From Desulfocucumis palustris (lineage in GTDB: Bacteria > Bacillota > Desulfotomaculia > Desulfotomaculales > Desulfocucumaceae), in NCBI RefSeq assembly GCF_002933875.1, contig NZ_BFAV01000045.1, positions 1 to 64,000 on the forward strand: 64,000 bases of DNA, in the 5' to 3' direction. Positions 50,853 to 62,433 of this stretch are shown here, piece by piece. A model generated the notes under the pieces. It did not search any database. It saw only the letters and a list, made by a program, of their open reading frames with translations, and was not told the DNA's origin. A program made the translations under genes and the position numbers. Numbering within the stretch: the first letter of the stretch is position 1; every line of letters starts with the position of its first letter.

Positions 50853-51563
50853 GTGGCTGTTATTTCAATGAAGCAACTGCTGGAGGCTGGCGTCCATTTC
50901 GGCCACCAGACCCGCAGGTGGAATCCCAAGATGGCCCCTTATATTTTCACCGATAGGAACGGAATTTATATCATTGATTTGCAAAAGACCGTTCGCAAGG
51001 TGGAGGAGGCCTACAATTTTGTAAAAAGTCTGGCTGCCGAGGGAGAAAGCATTCTCTTTGTCGGCACCAAAAAACAGGCGCAGGAATCGGTAAGGGAAGA
51101 AGCTGAAAAATGCAGCATGTTTTTCGTTAACCAGCGCTGGCTGGGGGGAATGCTGACTAACTTCCAAACTATCCGCCGCAGGATTGACCGCCTGCATGAA
51201 CTGGAAAAAATGGAGGCCGACGGCCGGATAAACCTGTTGCCCAAAAAGGAAATCGCCGAGTTGATGCACGAGAAGGAGCGTCTGAACAAGTTCCTGGGCG
51301 GCATCAAGGATATGAGAAAGCTGCCTGGAGCTCTTTTTATCATTGATCCGCGTAAAGAGCGTATTGCCGTGGCAGAGGCCCGGAAACTGGGTATCCCCAT
51401 TGTAGCTATTGTTGACACAAACTGTGATCCCGATGAAATTGATTATGTTATTCCGGGTAATGACGACGCTATCCGGGCAGTGCGGCTTTTGACCGGCAAA
51501 ATGGCCGATGCCGTGCTGGAAGGTAAACAGGGTGAGCAGTTAGAAGCGGCTGCCGCACAATAA
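50853..51563 (+). CDS. rpsB: 30S ribosomal protein S2
   Basis: This 236-residue protein has GTG start 50853 after CCGGAGGAGG. Family blocks '[20 protein letters not shown]', '[17 protein letters not shown]' and '[20 protein letters not shown]' are present. It binds the 30S subunit near S1. First gene of the rpsB-tsf-pyrH-frr block. Confidence 0.97.
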   Translation: MAVISMKQLLEAGVHFGHQTRRWNPKMAPYIFTDRNGIYIIDLQKTVRKVEEAYNFVKSLAAEGESILFVGTKKQAQESVREEAEKCSMFFVNQRWLGGMLTNFQTIRRRIDRLHELEKMEADGRINLLPKKEIAELMHEKERLNKFLGGIKDMRKLPGALFIIDPRKERIAVAEARKLGIPIVAIVDTNCDPDEIDYVIPGNDDAIRAVRLLTGKMADAVLEGKQGEQLEAAAAQ

Positions 51564-51572
51564 CCGTTTAAT

Positions 51573-51620
51573 AAAGGTGGGGACCCCGTACGGAATTTAC
51601 GGGTGAGCCCTGCCTTTTTT
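51573..51620 (+). terminator. Attenuating terminator between rpsB and tsf
   Basis: AAAGG-GGG-CCCGT (51574 on) pairs in steps with ACGGG-CCC-CCTTT, ending in TTTTTT at 51615-51620. It probably sets the S2 to EF-Ts ratio. Confidence 0.65.
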
Positions 51621-51739
51621 GTGGTTTGTGCAAAATCTGTCTCAGCTCCAAACAAGATTATAGATTGAAACAAAAAACATCGGGAAATAATATGTTAATA
51701 AATCGGTAAATAATGGATATCAATTAAAGGAGGATTATC

Positions 51740-52396
51740 ATGGCGGAAATTTCTGCGGCATTGGTTAAGGAACTCAGGGAGCGTACAGGGGCGGGAATGA
51801 TGGACTGCAAAAAAGCCCTTGCTGAAGTAAATGGTGACATTGACAAGGCTGTGGATTACTTGAGGGAAAAGGGTCTTGCCGCCGCAGCCAAAAAGGCCGG
51901 CAGGATAGCGGCGGAAGGTCTGGTGGAATCGTACATACACGGAGCGGGGCGCATCGGTGTTTTGCTTGAAATAAACTGTGAAACCGACTTTGTGGCTAAA
52001 ACCGAGGATTTTAAAGCCCTGGCCCGGGATATCGCCATGCAGGTGGCTGCCTCAAAGCCTGAATTTGTGCGCCGTGAGGAAGTACCCGGGGAAATAATCG
52101 CCAAGGAAAAGGAAATACTCGCCGCCCAGGCCGCCAACGAGGGCAAGCCGGAAAAAATAATACAGAAAATGGTTGAGGGCAGGATAGAGAAATATTACAA
52201 GGAAGTTTGCCTGCTGGAACAGCCCTTTATTAAAGATCCGGATATCACCGTACAGCAGCTGATTACCGAGAAAATCGCCAAGATAGGGGAGAATATCTCC
52301 GTGCGCAGGTTTGTCAGGTATGAACTGGGCGAGGGCCTGCAGAAGCGGCAGGATGATTTTGCCGCCGAAGTGGCCGGAATGACAAAGAATTGTTAA
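51740..52396 (+). CDS. tsf: Elongation factor Ts
   Basis: This 218-residue nucleotide-exchange factor for EF-Tu has N-terminal UBA-like '[20 protein letters not shown]' and the core '[19 protein letters not shown]', which contacts EF-Tu. It is the shorter type common in clostridia and cyanobacteria (about 200-220 residues, lacking the second coiled-coil half). Start ATG 51740 with AAAGGAGG. Confidence 0.96.
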   Translation: MAEISAALVKELRERTGAGMMDCKKALAEVNGDIDKAVDYLREKGLAAAAKKAGRIAAEGLVESYIHGAGRIGVLLEINCETDFVAKTEDFKALARDIAMQVAASKPEFVRREEVPGEIIAKEKEILAAQAANEGKPEKIIQKMVEGRIEKYYKEVCLLEQPFIKDPDITVQQLITEKIAKIGENISVRRFVRYELGEGLQKRQDDFAAEVAGMTKNC

Positions 52397-53752
<1,356 letters not shown>

Positions 53753-53753
<1 letters not shown>

Positions 53754-53968
53754 TGCCTCCTGATGATTTGCAAAAACAGCTGCTTGCCCTGGAAATGAAT
53801 GAAGCCATGGAAATATGCCGGAAAGCCGGAATTGATGTTGAAGTTCGTTATACCCGGCCGCCCGGAGGGAACCCTTCGGGGCGGAACAGGGTAGTCCGGT
53901 TCATATTATTGACCCCGGGAAAAGGCGAATTGACTGTTTCCCGGGAGGTTGAAGGAGAGGAGGTGTGA
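53753..53968 (+). CDS. Small conserved-looking hypothetical protein
   Basis: This 71-residue protein has ATG 53753 overlapping the frr stop (TAATG), so translational coupling is likely. Two parts: a helix 'LQKQLLALEMNEAMEICRKA' and a beta-hairpin-like 'IDVEVRYTRPPGG' with 'VVRFILLTPGKGELTVSREV'. No family is recognised. Position between frr and a ferredoxin gene suggests a clade-specific insertion in the translation/lipid block. Confidence 0.65.
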
Positions 53969-53971
53969 TTT

Positions 53972-54139
53972 TTGGCTTACCGCATTACGGATGAGTGTCT
54001 GGCCTGCGGGACATGCATGGAGTCTTGCCCCAGCGAGGCGATTTCTGAAGGTGATATTTACAAGATTGACACCGATAAATGTGAAAGCTGCGGAACCTGC
54101 ATTGATGCGTGTCCAACCGGAGCTATTATTGAGGAATAA
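53972..54139 (+). CDS. 2[4Fe-4S] ferredoxin
   Basis: This 55-residue protein has TTG start 53972, with GGAGAGGAGG just upstream. Two complete cluster motifs: 'CLACGTCMESCP' and 'CESCGTCIDACP', spacing CX2CX2CX3CP in both. It is a clostridial-type low-potential electron carrier. It is coupled closely to the 71-residue gene and ends at the terminator 54151-54177. In this clade it could feed electrons to IspG or to KorDABC, but partner assignment is speculative. Confidence 0.92.
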   Translation: MAYRITDECLACGTCMESCPSEAISEGDIYKIDTDKCESCGTCIDACPTGAIIEE

Positions 54140-54150
54140 TGTAATTTACG

Positions 54151-54178
54151 CCCCCTCGTTTCCGGAGGGGGTTGTTTA
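54151..54178 (+). terminator. Terminator after ferredoxin
   Basis: CCCCCTC (54151-54157) pairs with GGAGGGGG (54164-54171), followed by TTGTTTAAT. Confidence 0.8.
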
Positions 54179-54194
54179 ATATATAGTTGATTGT

Positions 54195-55022
54195 ATGGCG
54201 CTTTCCGTGTCATGCGCAAAGGGGTGGGGTCCAATTATTAGAAACCTGATAAATTTATGGCGGGGAGATAAAAATGTTTATCAGGATGAAAAATCCCTGA
54301 TGGAGCAGTTGGATCTTTCCAGGCTTCCCCGCCACGTGGCCATAATAATGGACGGTAACGGCAGGTGGGCGCTGCGCAGGGGTATGCCCAGGGCTTACGG
54401 TCACAGGGCCGGGGTGGAGTCGCTTCGTGAAGTGGTCAGGGTTTCCGCCGAACTGGGACTGCAGGTTCTCACGGTGTATGCCTTTTCCACGGAAAATTGG
54501 AAACGCCCCCAGGAAGAAGTCGATATACTGATGGACTTATTGGTGGAGTACCTGCATAAAGAAATAGATGAGCTATGCGGCAACAACATCAGGGTGCGGG
54601 CCATCGGAAAAATAGGGGATTTGCCCCGGTCGGCCAGGGAAGCTCTTGATATCGCCGCCCGGAAGAGCGACAACAATACAGGCCTGACCCTTAATATAGC
54701 GTTAAACTATGGTGGCAGGACGGAACTGGTGGAGGCCGTGAAATCCATTGGTTTTAGCGTTGCCGGGGGGGTGCTGGACCCGGAGAATATAAACGAGAAG
54801 GTTATTTCGGACAATTTATATACAGCCGGCCAGCCCGACCCGGATATACTTATCCGGCCTGCGGGCGACTACAGGGTTAGTAACTTTCTGCTCTGGCAGC
54901 TGGCTTATACCGAGTTTTGGCTGACAACGGTAATGTGGCCGGATTTCAGGCGGGTTCACATGCTCCAGGCCATGGTTGATTTTCAGAAGAGAGACCGCAG
55001 ATTTGGCGGATTAAAGAAGTAG
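54195..55022 (+). CDS. uppS: Isoprenyl transferase (undecaprenyl diphosphate synthase)
   Basis: This protein has up to 275 residues. 'RHVAIIMDGNGRWALRRGMP' holds the catalytic Asp and P-loop; 'LYAFSTENWKRP'-like 'VYAFSTENWKRPQEEV' and 'NIALNYGGRTELVEA' follow. It makes the C55 carrier for peptidoglycan. The start is uncertain: the ATG at 54195 gives an unusually long N-terminus, and ATG 54300 would fit homologues better, but neither has a good ribosome site. Confidence 0.93.
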   Translation: MALSVSCAKGWGPIIRNLINLWRGDKNVYQDEKSLMEQLDLSRLPRHVAIIMDGNGRWALRRGMPRAYGHRAGVESLREVVRVSAELGLQVLTVYAFSTENWKRPQEEVDILMDLLVEYLHKEIDELCGNNIRVRAIGKIGDLPRSAREALDIAARKSDNNTGLTLNIALNYGGRTELVEAVKSIGFSVAGGVLDPENINEKVISDNLYTAGQPDPDILIRPAGDYRVSNFLLWQLAYTEFWLTTVMWPDFRRVHMLQAMVDFQKRDRRFGGLKK

Positions 55023-55035
55023 GCTGGTGAATTGA

Positions 55036-55824
55036 TTGCTGCGGTACAGAGTTATTAGTTCCATGTTTGGCATACCTTTAATATTGTTATCCGTCTGGTT
55101 CGGCGGGTGGTTGCTGCTGGCCATGACCGGGGCGATAATGTTTGCCGGTATATTTGAATTCACAACCATGATCCGGAAAATGCAGCTCAATCCCCCGGTA
55201 GCGGCTATGCTGGCAGGAATTCTCATGCTGCTGACCGGAGCCTGTTTATACGGGGAAAAGGGTTTAATCTGGGCCAACACCCTGGCAATTGCAGTGGTTT
55301 TGATTATGGTGGTAATACGGTTTCCTGCGTACAGTCTGCTGGACGGTGCTGCGGGCCTGCTGGGGATCCTTTATACAGGACTCTTTATATATTTTTATTT
55401 GCTGAGAACGGTATCCGAGGGGTGGATATGGCTTTTCTTCATGCTGGTGGCCACCTGGGCCTGCGATACGGCGGCTTATTTTGTGGGGAAAAAAATAGGC
55501 AGGCGCAAGCTGGCGCCACTCTTAAGCCCCGGGAAGACCGTTGCCGGAGCTGTGGGGGGAGTTGCCGCAAGCCTGGGCGCAGGGGTTGTTTTCTACTTTA
55601 TTTATCCTTTCCTGCCGGCGCTGCATCTGGTCGCCATGGGGTTTATGCTCGGAATTGTTGCCCAACTGGGTGACTTATGGGAATCAGTCATGAAGAGAAC
55701 CGCCAGTATAAAGGATACCGGAAACATAATTCCCGGTCACGGCGGAGTATTGGACCGTTTCGACAGCATGTTTTTTACCGCTCCTTTTGTATACTATTAT
55801 TTGGCACTATTCAAAATAAGTTGA
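55036..55824 (+). CDS. cdsA: Phosphatidate cytidylyltransferase
   Basis: This 262-residue membrane protein has about eight TM helices and the signature 'GHGGVLDRFDSMFFTAPFVY' near the C-terminus; 'TWACDTAAYFVGKKIGRRKL' is the catalytic Asp/Lys block. It makes CDP-diacylglycerol for phospholipids. TTG start 55036. Next to uppS as in most Firmicutes. Confidence 0.94.
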   Translation: MLRYRVISSMFGIPLILLSVWFGGWLLLAMTGAIMFAGIFEFTTMIRKMQLNPPVAAMLAGILMLLTGACLYGEKGLIWANTLAIAVVLIMVVIRFPAYSLLDGAAGLLGILYTGLFIYFYLLRTVSEGWIWLFFMLVATWACDTAAYFVGKKIGRRKLAPLLSPGKTVAGAVGGVAASLGAGVVFYFIYPFLPALHLVAMGFMLGIVAQLGDLWESVMKRTASIKDTGNIIPGHGGVLDRFDSMFFTAPFVYYYLALFKIS

Positions 55825-55835
55825 GGTGAGACCAG

Positions 55836-56906
55836 TTGTCCAGGTTTATACCCATTGGACTGGGTATTACCGTCTTGCTGTTTATTCTTTACCTGGCGGC
55901 TGAATATCTGGTTCCGGAGTTTATAATCATAACCTTTGCCACCATCAGGTTGCTGTCCCCTTTCATAGTGGCCATACTTTTGGCTCTTTTTCTGGAGCCG
56001 CTGGTGGGCGTGTTAGCCGGCAGGCTGAAGATGAGCAGGGCTGCCGCCGCCGGGGCCAGTATGCTGATGGTTTTTGGAGGCATTATTTTACTACTGACTT
56101 TGTTAACCACCAGGCTGGTGGCGGAGCTGATAGACCTTTCGGTTTCGCTGCCCCGTTATATAAAACCGGTTCAGGAGTTTATAACCGGTGCCGTGGAGCA
56201 GGGCAAGTTTTACTTTTTTCAGTATCCGGAACTGGCCGGCAATATAAGGGACAATCTGGGCGCAATCACTGAAAAGGCTTCCGGCATGGCGGGAGCGGTG
56301 GCCAACTTCCTGCTTGGTTTTGCCACCGGTGTTCCCGGGGCTGTGCTGGGGATTATAGTTACGTTTATTGCCACATACTTTTTTATAAAAGACCGCCATC
56401 TGATGGTAAAATTGTGGCTGAAAATAATGCCTTCCCCCTGGGGAGGGCGGGTTCTTGAGATTTCCAGGGCGGTGGCCGGGGCGTTCTTAAGTTATGTAAG
56501 GGCCCAGGCGGTATTGATTTCCCTTACCACACTGCAGGCTATAATCGGCCTTTATATCATAGGCGCGGAATATGCCCTGACCATGGGGTTGCTGATAGGT
56601 CTATTTGACGTTATGCCTGTTCTGGGTCCGGCGACTATTATTATGCCGTGGGCGGTGTGGGCCTTCATAAGCGGAAATATTGCCTTCGGCGTCAAACTGG
56701 TGGTGCTTTATCTTTTAATCTGGGTGGTGAGACAAACCCTGGAAGCCAGGGTGGTGGCGGCAAACCTGGGATTGCATCCACTGGCGGTGCTGGCGGCCAT
56801 GTACATAGGATTAAAACTTATCGGAATAGCAGGGCTTATCGGTGGCCCGATATTGTTAATAGCAGTCCAGGCGGCCATAAAAGCCCAGGGATGGCCGAAA
56901 AGCTGA
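55836..56906 (+). CDS. AI-2E family transporter (YtvI/PerM-like)
   Basis: This 356-residue membrane protein has seven to eight TM helices and typical blocks 'LFLEPLVGVLAGRLKMSRAA', 'VTFIATYFFIKDRHLMVKLW' and 'FDVMPVLGPATIIMPWAVWA'. Members export small molecules or drive Na+/H+ exchange; the substrate is not inferable. TTG start with GAGGTGAG upstream. It is inserted between cdsA and dxr, which are usually adjacent. Confidence 0.85.
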   Translation: MSRFIPIGLGITVLLFILYLAAEYLVPEFIIITFATIRLLSPFIVAILLALFLEPLVGVLAGRLKMSRAAAAGASMLMVFGGIILLLTLLTTRLVAELIDLSVSLPRYIKPVQEFITGAVEQGKFYFFQYPELAGNIRDNLGAITEKASGMAGAVANFLLGFATGVPGAVLGIIVTFIATYFFIKDRHLMVKLWLKIMPSPWGGRVLEISRAVAGAFLSYVRAQAVLISLTTLQAIIGLYIIGAEYALTMGLLIGLFDVMPVLGPATIIMPWAVWAFISGNIAFGVKLVVLYLLIWVVRQTLEARVVAANLGLHPLAVLAAMYIGLKLIGIAGLIGGPILLIAVQAAIKAQGWPKS

Positions 56907-56910
56907 TTAT

Positions 56911-56967
56911 CCAACGAATGTTCGGTAGGGAAATAATCCCTTTCGAACCCAAGGCTCACATATATTT
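56911..56967 (+). repeat. 57-bp structured repeat, copy 2
   Basis: Ungapped 48-of-57 match to 11298-11354, with compensatory stem change (AGGGA..TCCCT against AGGGG..CCCCA). It starts right after the transporter stop and ends before dxr. Confidence 0.7.
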
Positions 56968-56988
56968 GTGCATAATTTTTTGGGCGGG

Positions 56989-58221
56989 GTGGTAGTTATT
57001 AAAGGGGTTTCTATTTTGGGGAGCACAGGCTCAATAGGATGCCAGGCGCTGGACGTTGTTTCCCGTTACCCGGAACGGTTTTTTGTTACGGCTCTGGCAG
57101 CCGGAAAAAATTGGCGGCTGCTTTCGGAGCAGGCAGCCCGTTTCAGGCCCGAACTGGTATCGGTGGCAGCTGAGAAAGACGCCCGTTTGCTGGAGGATAG
57201 CCTGCCTGAAGGATATAAGCCGGAAATACACTGGGGAGAGGAAGGGCTGATGGCCGTGGCTGCCTGCGCCGGAGCCGGCGTGGTGCTGACTGCCGTAACG
57301 GGGACCGCCGGACTTTTGCCTACTGTGGCGGCTATAAAGGCGGGAAAGGACATAGCCCTGGCCAATAAAGAAACACTGGTGGCTGCCGGCGAACCGGTTA
57401 CAAAGCTTGCCTTTGACAAAGGGGTTAATATTCTTCCGGTGGACAGCGAGCATTCGGCCATCTGGCAATGCCTGTCGGGCAGGATTCCTGTTTCCCTGGC
57501 CCGCCGCGCCACCGGGCAAAGCGGCGGCGATGCCGGCGGGTTAACGGGTATTTGCAGCCGGGAAGTGGGCAATATAATACTTACGGCTTCCGGCGGGCCC
57601 TTTCGCCGGGAGCCGGAGGACCTGTCCGGGGTCACGGTTGAAATGGCTCTGGCGCATCCCAACTGGCAAATGGGAAAGAAGATTACCATTGATTCGGCCA
57701 CCCTTATGAATAAAGGGCTTGAGGTTATAGAAGCCCACTGGCTGTTTGGGGTTGAATACTCCAGGATAAGGGTGCTGGTGCATCCCCAGAGTATTATTCA
57801 TTCCATGGTTGAGTTTGTTGACGGTTCCGTTCTGGCCCAACTGGGCCTGCCGGACATGCGCCTGCCCATACAGTATGCCCTGGGTTATCCGGAACGTCTG
57901 AGCAACGACCTGCCGCGGATTAACTGGTTTGATTTGCGGGCGCTGACCTTCCAGGCGCCGGATTACAGCCGCTTTCCGCTTTTGCGGCTGGCCTTTCAGG
58001 CCGGGGAAGCCGGGGGCACCATGCCGGCGGCGCTAAATGCCGCCAACGAGGTGGCGGTGGAAGCCTTTTTAAACCGTAAGATTAATTTTTCTTCCATCTA
58101 TGGCATTGTGTCCCGGGTTGTAGAAAACCATCGCCTCATATCCGGGCCGGACCTGGAGGAAATACTTGCGGCAGACCTGGAATCCCGCCGGGAAGCCAGG
58201 AAATATGCCGGTCTTACATAA
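56989..58221 (+). CDS. dxr: 1-deoxy-D-xylulose 5-phosphate reductoisomerase
   Basis: About 410 residues. NADPH motif 'ISILGSTGSIGCQALDVVSR', 'IALANKETLVAAGE', 'PVDSEHSAIWQCL' and 'TASGGPFRREP'. Second enzyme of the MEP isoprenoid route. Start uncertain: GTG 56989 is used; GTG 56968 falls in the repeat and is less likely. Between the substrate-binding Glu region and 'TASGG' there is a Gly-rich stretch (about 175-195) longer than usual. With ispG downstream it indicates the MEP pathway. Confidence 0.93.
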   Translation: MVVIKGVSILGSTGSIGCQALDVVSRYPERFFVTALAAGKNWRLLSEQAARFRPELVSVAAEKDARLLEDSLPEGYKPEIHWGEEGLMAVAACAGAGVVLTAVTGTAGLLPTVAAIKAGKDIALANKETLVAAGEPVTKLAFDKGVNILPVDSEHSAIWQCLSGRIPVSLARRATGQSGGDAGGLTGICSREVGNIILTASGGPFRREPEDLSGVTVEMALAHPNWQMGKKITIDSATLMNKGLEVIEAHWLFGVEYSRIRVLVHPQSIIHSMVEFVDGSVLAQLGLPDMRLPIQYALGYPERLSNDLPRINWFDLRALTFQAPDYSRFPLLRLAFQAGEAGGTMPAALNAANEVAVEAFLNRKINFSSIYGIVSRVVENHRLISGPDLEEILAADLESRREARKYAGLT

Positions 58222-58284
58222 TGGAATAAACAACTGCGACGGTAGGGTCGCCTATATTTTCACTGAGTAGCAAAGGTGGTTGGA

Positions 58285-59322
58285 ATGATTAGTTTTTGGT
58301 CCTCTGTTTTCTGGGCATCAATATTTGTTTTCGGCCTGCTGGTTTTTTTTCACGAACTGGGTCATTTTACCATAGCAAAGCTGGTGGGAATCAAGGTCCA
58401 TGAATTTTCCCTGGGCTTTGGGCCGAAACTTGTGGGTTTTCCCAGGGGGGAAACCACTTATAACCTCAGGCTTTTGCCTCTGGGCGGTTTTGTGCGCATG
58501 GCCGGTATGGACCCGGATGAGGAGAATTTTGAAACCGAGGAGCGGGGTTTTAACAAAAAGACGGTTTTTCAGAGGATCATTGTGATACTGGCCGGTCCGC
58601 TGATGAATTTTGTCCTGGCTATTTTACTGCTGGCAGTGATTTATCTGTTCCAGGGGCTGCCCTCCCCCACCAACCAGGTGGATAAGCTGGTGCCCGGACA
58701 GCCGGCTGAACGCGCCGGCATTCAGCCCGGAGACCGTATTGTGGCCATTGACGGGAAAAAAATAGAAAAATGGGAAGAATTAAGGGACAAGATTGACAGC
58801 AGTCCCAGTAAGAATGTAAGTCTTACCATCAGCAGGGACAGCAAACAATTAAGTATTGCGGTTGTACCTGCCCCTCAGGCCAACGGTCTGGGTAAAATCG
58901 GTATTTACCCGGCCTATGAACCGCAGAAGGTGGGGCTGGGGACTGCCCTTGCGGCAGGAGCCGAGAGAACATTGTGGTTTTCGGTTATGATTATTGAATT
59001 CATCGGCAGGATGATAATCGGACAGGAAAGGGCGGATCTTGGCGGCCCGGTCAGGGTTGTGGCGGAAATCGGCAAGGCTGTGCAAATGGGGTTTTATCCC
59101 CTGCTTACCCTGGCAGCCCTTCTCTCCATAAACCTCGGGTTGTTCAATCTTTTTCCCATCCCCGCCCTGGACGGCAGCAGAATATTGTTTTTAATTGTTG
59201 AACGCCTGAGGGGCAGGCCGGTGGATCCCCGCAAGGAGAATTTCATTCACCTGGTGGGCTTTGGTTTACTATTAATGCTGATCGTGGTAATAACCTATAA
59301 TGACATTCTACAGCTGCTTTGA
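58285..59322 (+). CDS. rseP: Site-2 metalloprotease RseP/RasP
   Basis: 345 residues from ATG 58285, with AAAGGTGG just upstream. Zinc motif 'HELGH' at the first TM helix, one PDZ domain (about 125-200, 'LVPGQPAERAGIQPGDRIVA'), and the C-terminal 'NLFPIPALDGSRIL' that carries the third zinc ligand. It performs intramembrane cleavage of anti-sigma factors and signal peptides. Conserved position after dxr. Confidence 0.94.
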   Translation: MISFWSSVFWASIFVFGLLVFFHELGHFTIAKLVGIKVHEFSLGFGPKLVGFPRGETTYNLRLLPLGGFVRMAGMDPDEENFETEERGFNKKTVFQRIIVILAGPLMNFVLAILLLAVIYLFQGLPSPTNQVDKLVPGQPAERAGIQPGDRIVAIDGKKIEKWEELRDKIDSSPSKNVSLTISRDSKQLSIAVVPAPQANGLGKIGIYPAYEPQKVGLGTALAAGAERTLWFSVMIIEFIGRMIIGQERADLGGPVRVVAEIGKAVQMGFYPLLTLAALLSINLGLFNLFPIPALDGSRILFLIVERLRGRPVDPRKENFIHLVGFGLLLMLIVVITYNDILQLL

Positions 59323-59455
59323 AGTCCGGCCCGCCGGGAAGTGAGAAGCGGGAAATCAGAAGTTAGAGGTGAAGCGGGGACATTGATGGAATTCCAACCT
59401 TTTACCTCTCAATCCGGCCGGCCTTTAAGAGCCGGCTATTATCGGGGCTGATAAC

Positions 59456-60529
59456 ATGATACCCAGAAGGAAATCAATTGCCATTAAAGTCGGCGGCGTA
59501 CAGGTGGGAGGGGACGCTCCCGTTTCCGTTCAATCCATGACCAATACGGACACCGCCGATGTGGCTGCAACTGTCCGGCAAATAAACGAACTTGCCGCCG
59601 CGGGCTGCGAGATTGTCCGCTCGGCGGTGCCGAACCGGGAGGCGGCTGCGGCCCTGAAAGAAATTAAGCGCCGGATAACTATTCCGTTGATAGCGGACAT
59701 TCATTTTGATTACCGCCTGGCCCTCATGTCCCTGGAAGCAGGAGTTGACGGGCTGCGTATCAATCCGGGCAACATAGGGGGCCTGGAAAAGGTGGCGGCG
59801 GTGGTTGAAGCGGCCCGTCCGGGGAAAATACCCATTCGCATAGGGGTCAACGCAGGCTCCCTGGAAAAGGACCTTTTAAAGCTATACGGCGGGCTTTCCC
59901 CGGAAGCCCTGGCGGAAAGCGCCTTAAGGCATATAAGACTTTTGGAAAGGCTCGGCTACGGGGAAATTAAAATATCCCTTAAAGCCTCCCACGTGCCGCT
60001 GATGATAGATGCCTACCGGCTGCTGGCCGTTAAGGTTGCCTATCCCCTGCATGTGGGAGTCACCGAGGCCGGAACCCTTCGCTCCGGCAGTATAAAGTCC
60101 GCCGTGGGCATAGGTGCGCTTCTGTCCATGGGCATAGGAGACACCATCAGGGTGTCCCTGACGGGAGATCCGCTGCACGAGGTCGGGGTGGGCTATGAAA
60201 TACTGAAATCCCTGGGCCTGCGCCGCAGGGGGGTGGAGCTTATTTCCTGCCCCACCTGCGGGCGCACGGGTATTGACATAATATCCATCGCCGAACGGGT
60301 GGAAGAATTGCTCTCGGGAGTGGAAGAGCCTCTCAAGGTGGCGGTAATGGGCTGTGTTGTGAACGGCCCGGGGGAGGCCGGCCATGCCGACGTGGGCATC
60401 GCCGGGGGAAAAGGTGAGGGCTTGCTTTTCCGAAAGGGACAGGTGATTAGAAAGGTTCCGGAGAATAAGCTGGTGGAGGAACTTGTCCGCGAGGTGGAGA
60501 AAATAATTAAAGAGGAAAATAATACATAG
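59456..60529 (+). CDS. ispG: 4-hydroxy-3-methylbut-2-enyl diphosphate synthase (IspG/GcpE)
   Basis: This 357-residue protein has an N-terminal TIM barrel ('VSVQSMTNTDTADVAATVRQ', 'PLIADIHFDYRLAL', 'GLRINPGNIGG') and a C-terminal [4Fe-4S] domain with 'CPTCGRTGIDI' and 'VMGCVVNGPGEAGHADVGIA'. It converts MEcPP to HMBPP using reduced ferredoxin or flavodoxin. The short gap before it has an AGAGGT/ACCTCT inverted repeat and a GGGGACATT fragment. Confidence 0.95.
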   Translation: MIPRRKSIAIKVGGVQVGGDAPVSVQSMTNTDTADVAATVRQINELAAAGCEIVRSAVPNREAAAALKEIKRRITIPLIADIHFDYRLALMSLEAGVDGLRINPGNIGGLEKVAAVVEAARPGKIPIRIGVNAGSLEKDLLKLYGGLSPEALAESALRHIRLLERLGYGEIKISLKASHVPLMIDAYRLLAVKVAYPLHVGVTEAGTLRSGSIKSAVGIGALLSMGIGDTIRVSLTGDPLHEVGVGYEILKSLGLRRRGVELISCPTCGRTGIDIISIAERVEELLSGVEEPLKVAVMGCVVNGPGEAGHADVGIAGGKGEGLLFRKGQVIRKVPENKLVEELVREVEKIIKEENNT

Positions 60530-60711
60530 CGACCTCATGCTGTAATCTGGGACAGGCTGTTTATACGTTTTTTGCAATTTAAGTACAAAGGCGCGGGATC
60601 CTGTCAGGGGCGCGGTTCTGCTAAAATTCCGACTGCTTAACAAAGAGCCGTAACCGTGACAAACTTAATAAGTTAATAAGTTAAGAGCCTGGCGCTAAGG
60701 AGGTATATTTT

Positions 60712-62424
60712 TTGCGGGTTTCACAGATGTTGATTCCAACGTTGCGGGAGACGCCGGCCGAGGCGGAGGTGGTCAGCCACCAGCTGATGGTGAGGGCAGG
60801 GTTTATCAGGAAGGCCGCCGCCGGGGTGTACACTTTTTTACCGCTGGCCTGGCGGGTTGTGAGAAAAATTGAGCAGATAGTCCGGGAGGAAATGAACCGG
60901 ATGGGCGGCCAGGAGATTATGATGCCTATTATCCAGCCGGCGGAGCTGTGGCAGGAGTCGGGCCGCTGGGACGTATACGGCCCGGAGCTTTTCCGCCTGA
61001 AGGACAGGCACGGCAGGGACTTCTGCCTGGGGCCCACCCATGAGGAGATAATAACCGATCTTGTCCGGGGGGAGGTCAGCTCATATAAACAGCTTCCCCT
61101 GCTGCTGTACCAGATGCAGAACAAATACCGGGACGAGCGCAGGCCCCGCTTCGGGCTGATGAGGGGCCGGGAGTTTATTATGAAGGACCTGTACTCCTTT
61201 GACCGGGATGAAGAGGGTTTGGATGTAAGCTATAAAAAAATGTATGAGGCCTATAACAATATATTCCGCCGCTGCGGCCTGGTATTCCGTCCGGTGGAGG
61301 CCGATTCGGGAGCCATCGGCGGCAACGATACCCATGAATTTATGGTGCTGGCGGAATCCGGCGAGGCAACGGTGGTATACTGCCCGGCGGAGCCCTGCGG
61401 CTACGCCGCCAATGTTGAGCGGGCGGTGAGCCCGCCGGAGCTGCCGGCCGTGCAAGAAAGCCCCGGGCCCTTGCAGGAAGTGGTCACCCCCGGCCAAAAA
61501 ACAGTGGAACAGGTAACTAAAGGATTGGGAATAGGGCCGGAGAGGATAATAAAAACAATACTATACCAGACGGAAAAGGGAATGGCCGCCGCCCTGGTCA
61601 GGGGCGACCGGGAGGTTAACGAGATTAAACTGCAAAAGGTTCTGGACGTACTGCGGCTGGAAATTGCCGGACCCGAGGCGGTGGAGGGACTGACCGGCGC
61701 GGCGGTGGGATTTGCCGGTCCGGTTGGCTTAAAGGATATTCCCATAGTGGCGGACCAGGAAGTTGAGGCAATGTCCAATGCCGTCTGCGGGGCCAACAAA
61801 ACCGGCGCCCACTTGATGGGTGTCAATCCCGGCAGGGATTTTCAATGGCAAAAGTGCGCCGATATAAGGCTGGTTAAAAGGGGCTGCGCCTGCCCCAACT
61901 GCGGCTCGCCCATGGAGGAAGCCAGGGGCATAGAGGTGGGCCAGGTATTTAAACTGGGCACCAAATACAGTAAGGTACTGGGCGCCGATTATCTGGACGA
62001 AAAGGGTGAAAGCCATCCCATAGTCATGGGCTGTTACGGTGTGGGCGTTACCAGGACCATGGCCGCCGCCATAGAGCAAAACCACGACAAGGATGGAATA
62101 CTCTGGCCGGTATCCATAGCTCCTTTCCATGTGGTGGTTATACCCGTAAGCAATAAGGACAGCCGGCAGGTGGAGACCGCCGAGAGGATCTATGGCGAGT
62201 TGGTGGAAGCAGGAGTTGAGGCGGTTATAGACGACCGTAATGAAAGACCCGGAGTAAAATTCAAGGATGCCGATCTGGTGGGGTATCCCCTGCGTATCAC
62301 CGTGGGCAAGTCGCTGGCGGAAGGCAAGGTGGAATTGCGGCACAGGCGGGACGGCGAGGTTGTGATGCTTTTGGAGACGGAAGTTGTAAAAAGAGTGCGG
62401 GAAATAATCTCCGCTTCCCTGTAA
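60712..62424 (+). CDS. proS: Prolyl-tRNA synthetase
   Basis: This 570-residue class II enzyme has TTG start 60712 after AAGGAGG. Motif 2 '[20 protein letters not shown]', the editing (INS) domain at about 225-390 with '[20 protein letters not shown]', motif 3 '[20 protein letters not shown]' and an anticodon-binding C-terminus. This is the bacterial long form with editing. No T-box leader was found in 60530-60711, which contains only short TTAATAAG direct repeats. Confidence 0.95.
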   Translation: MRVSQMLIPTLRETPAEAEVVSHQLMVRAGFIRKAAAGVYTFLPLAWRVVRKIEQIVREEMNRMGGQEIMMPIIQPAELWQESGRWDVYGPELFRLKDRHGRDFCLGPTHEEIITDLVRGEVSSYKQLPLLLYQMQNKYRDERRPRFGLMRGREFIMKDLYSFDRDEEGLDVSYKKMYEAYNNIFRRCGLVFRPVEADSGAIGGNDTHEFMVLAESGEATVVYCPAEPCGYAANVERAVSPPELPAVQESPGPLQEVVTPGQKTVEQVTKGLGIGPERIIKTILYQTEKGMAAALVRGDREVNEIKLQKVLDVLRLEIAGPEAVEGLTGAAVGFAGPVGLKDIPIVADQEVEAMSNAVCGANKTGAHLMGVNPGRDFQWQKCADIRLVKRGCACPNCGSPMEEARGIEVGQVFKLGTKYSKVLGADYLDEKGESHPIVMGCYGVGVTRTMAAAIEQNHDKDGILWPVSIAPFHVVVIPVSNKDSRQVETAERIYGELVEAGVEAVIDDRNERPGVKFKDADLVGYPLRITVGKSLAEGKVELRHRRDGEVVMLLETEVVKRVREIISASL

Positions 62425-62433
62425 GGAGACCTG

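Noticed and set aside
60530-60711. T-box leader upstream of proS
   Set aside because: No T-box sequence or specifier-loop architecture was seen; only short TTAATAAG repeats.
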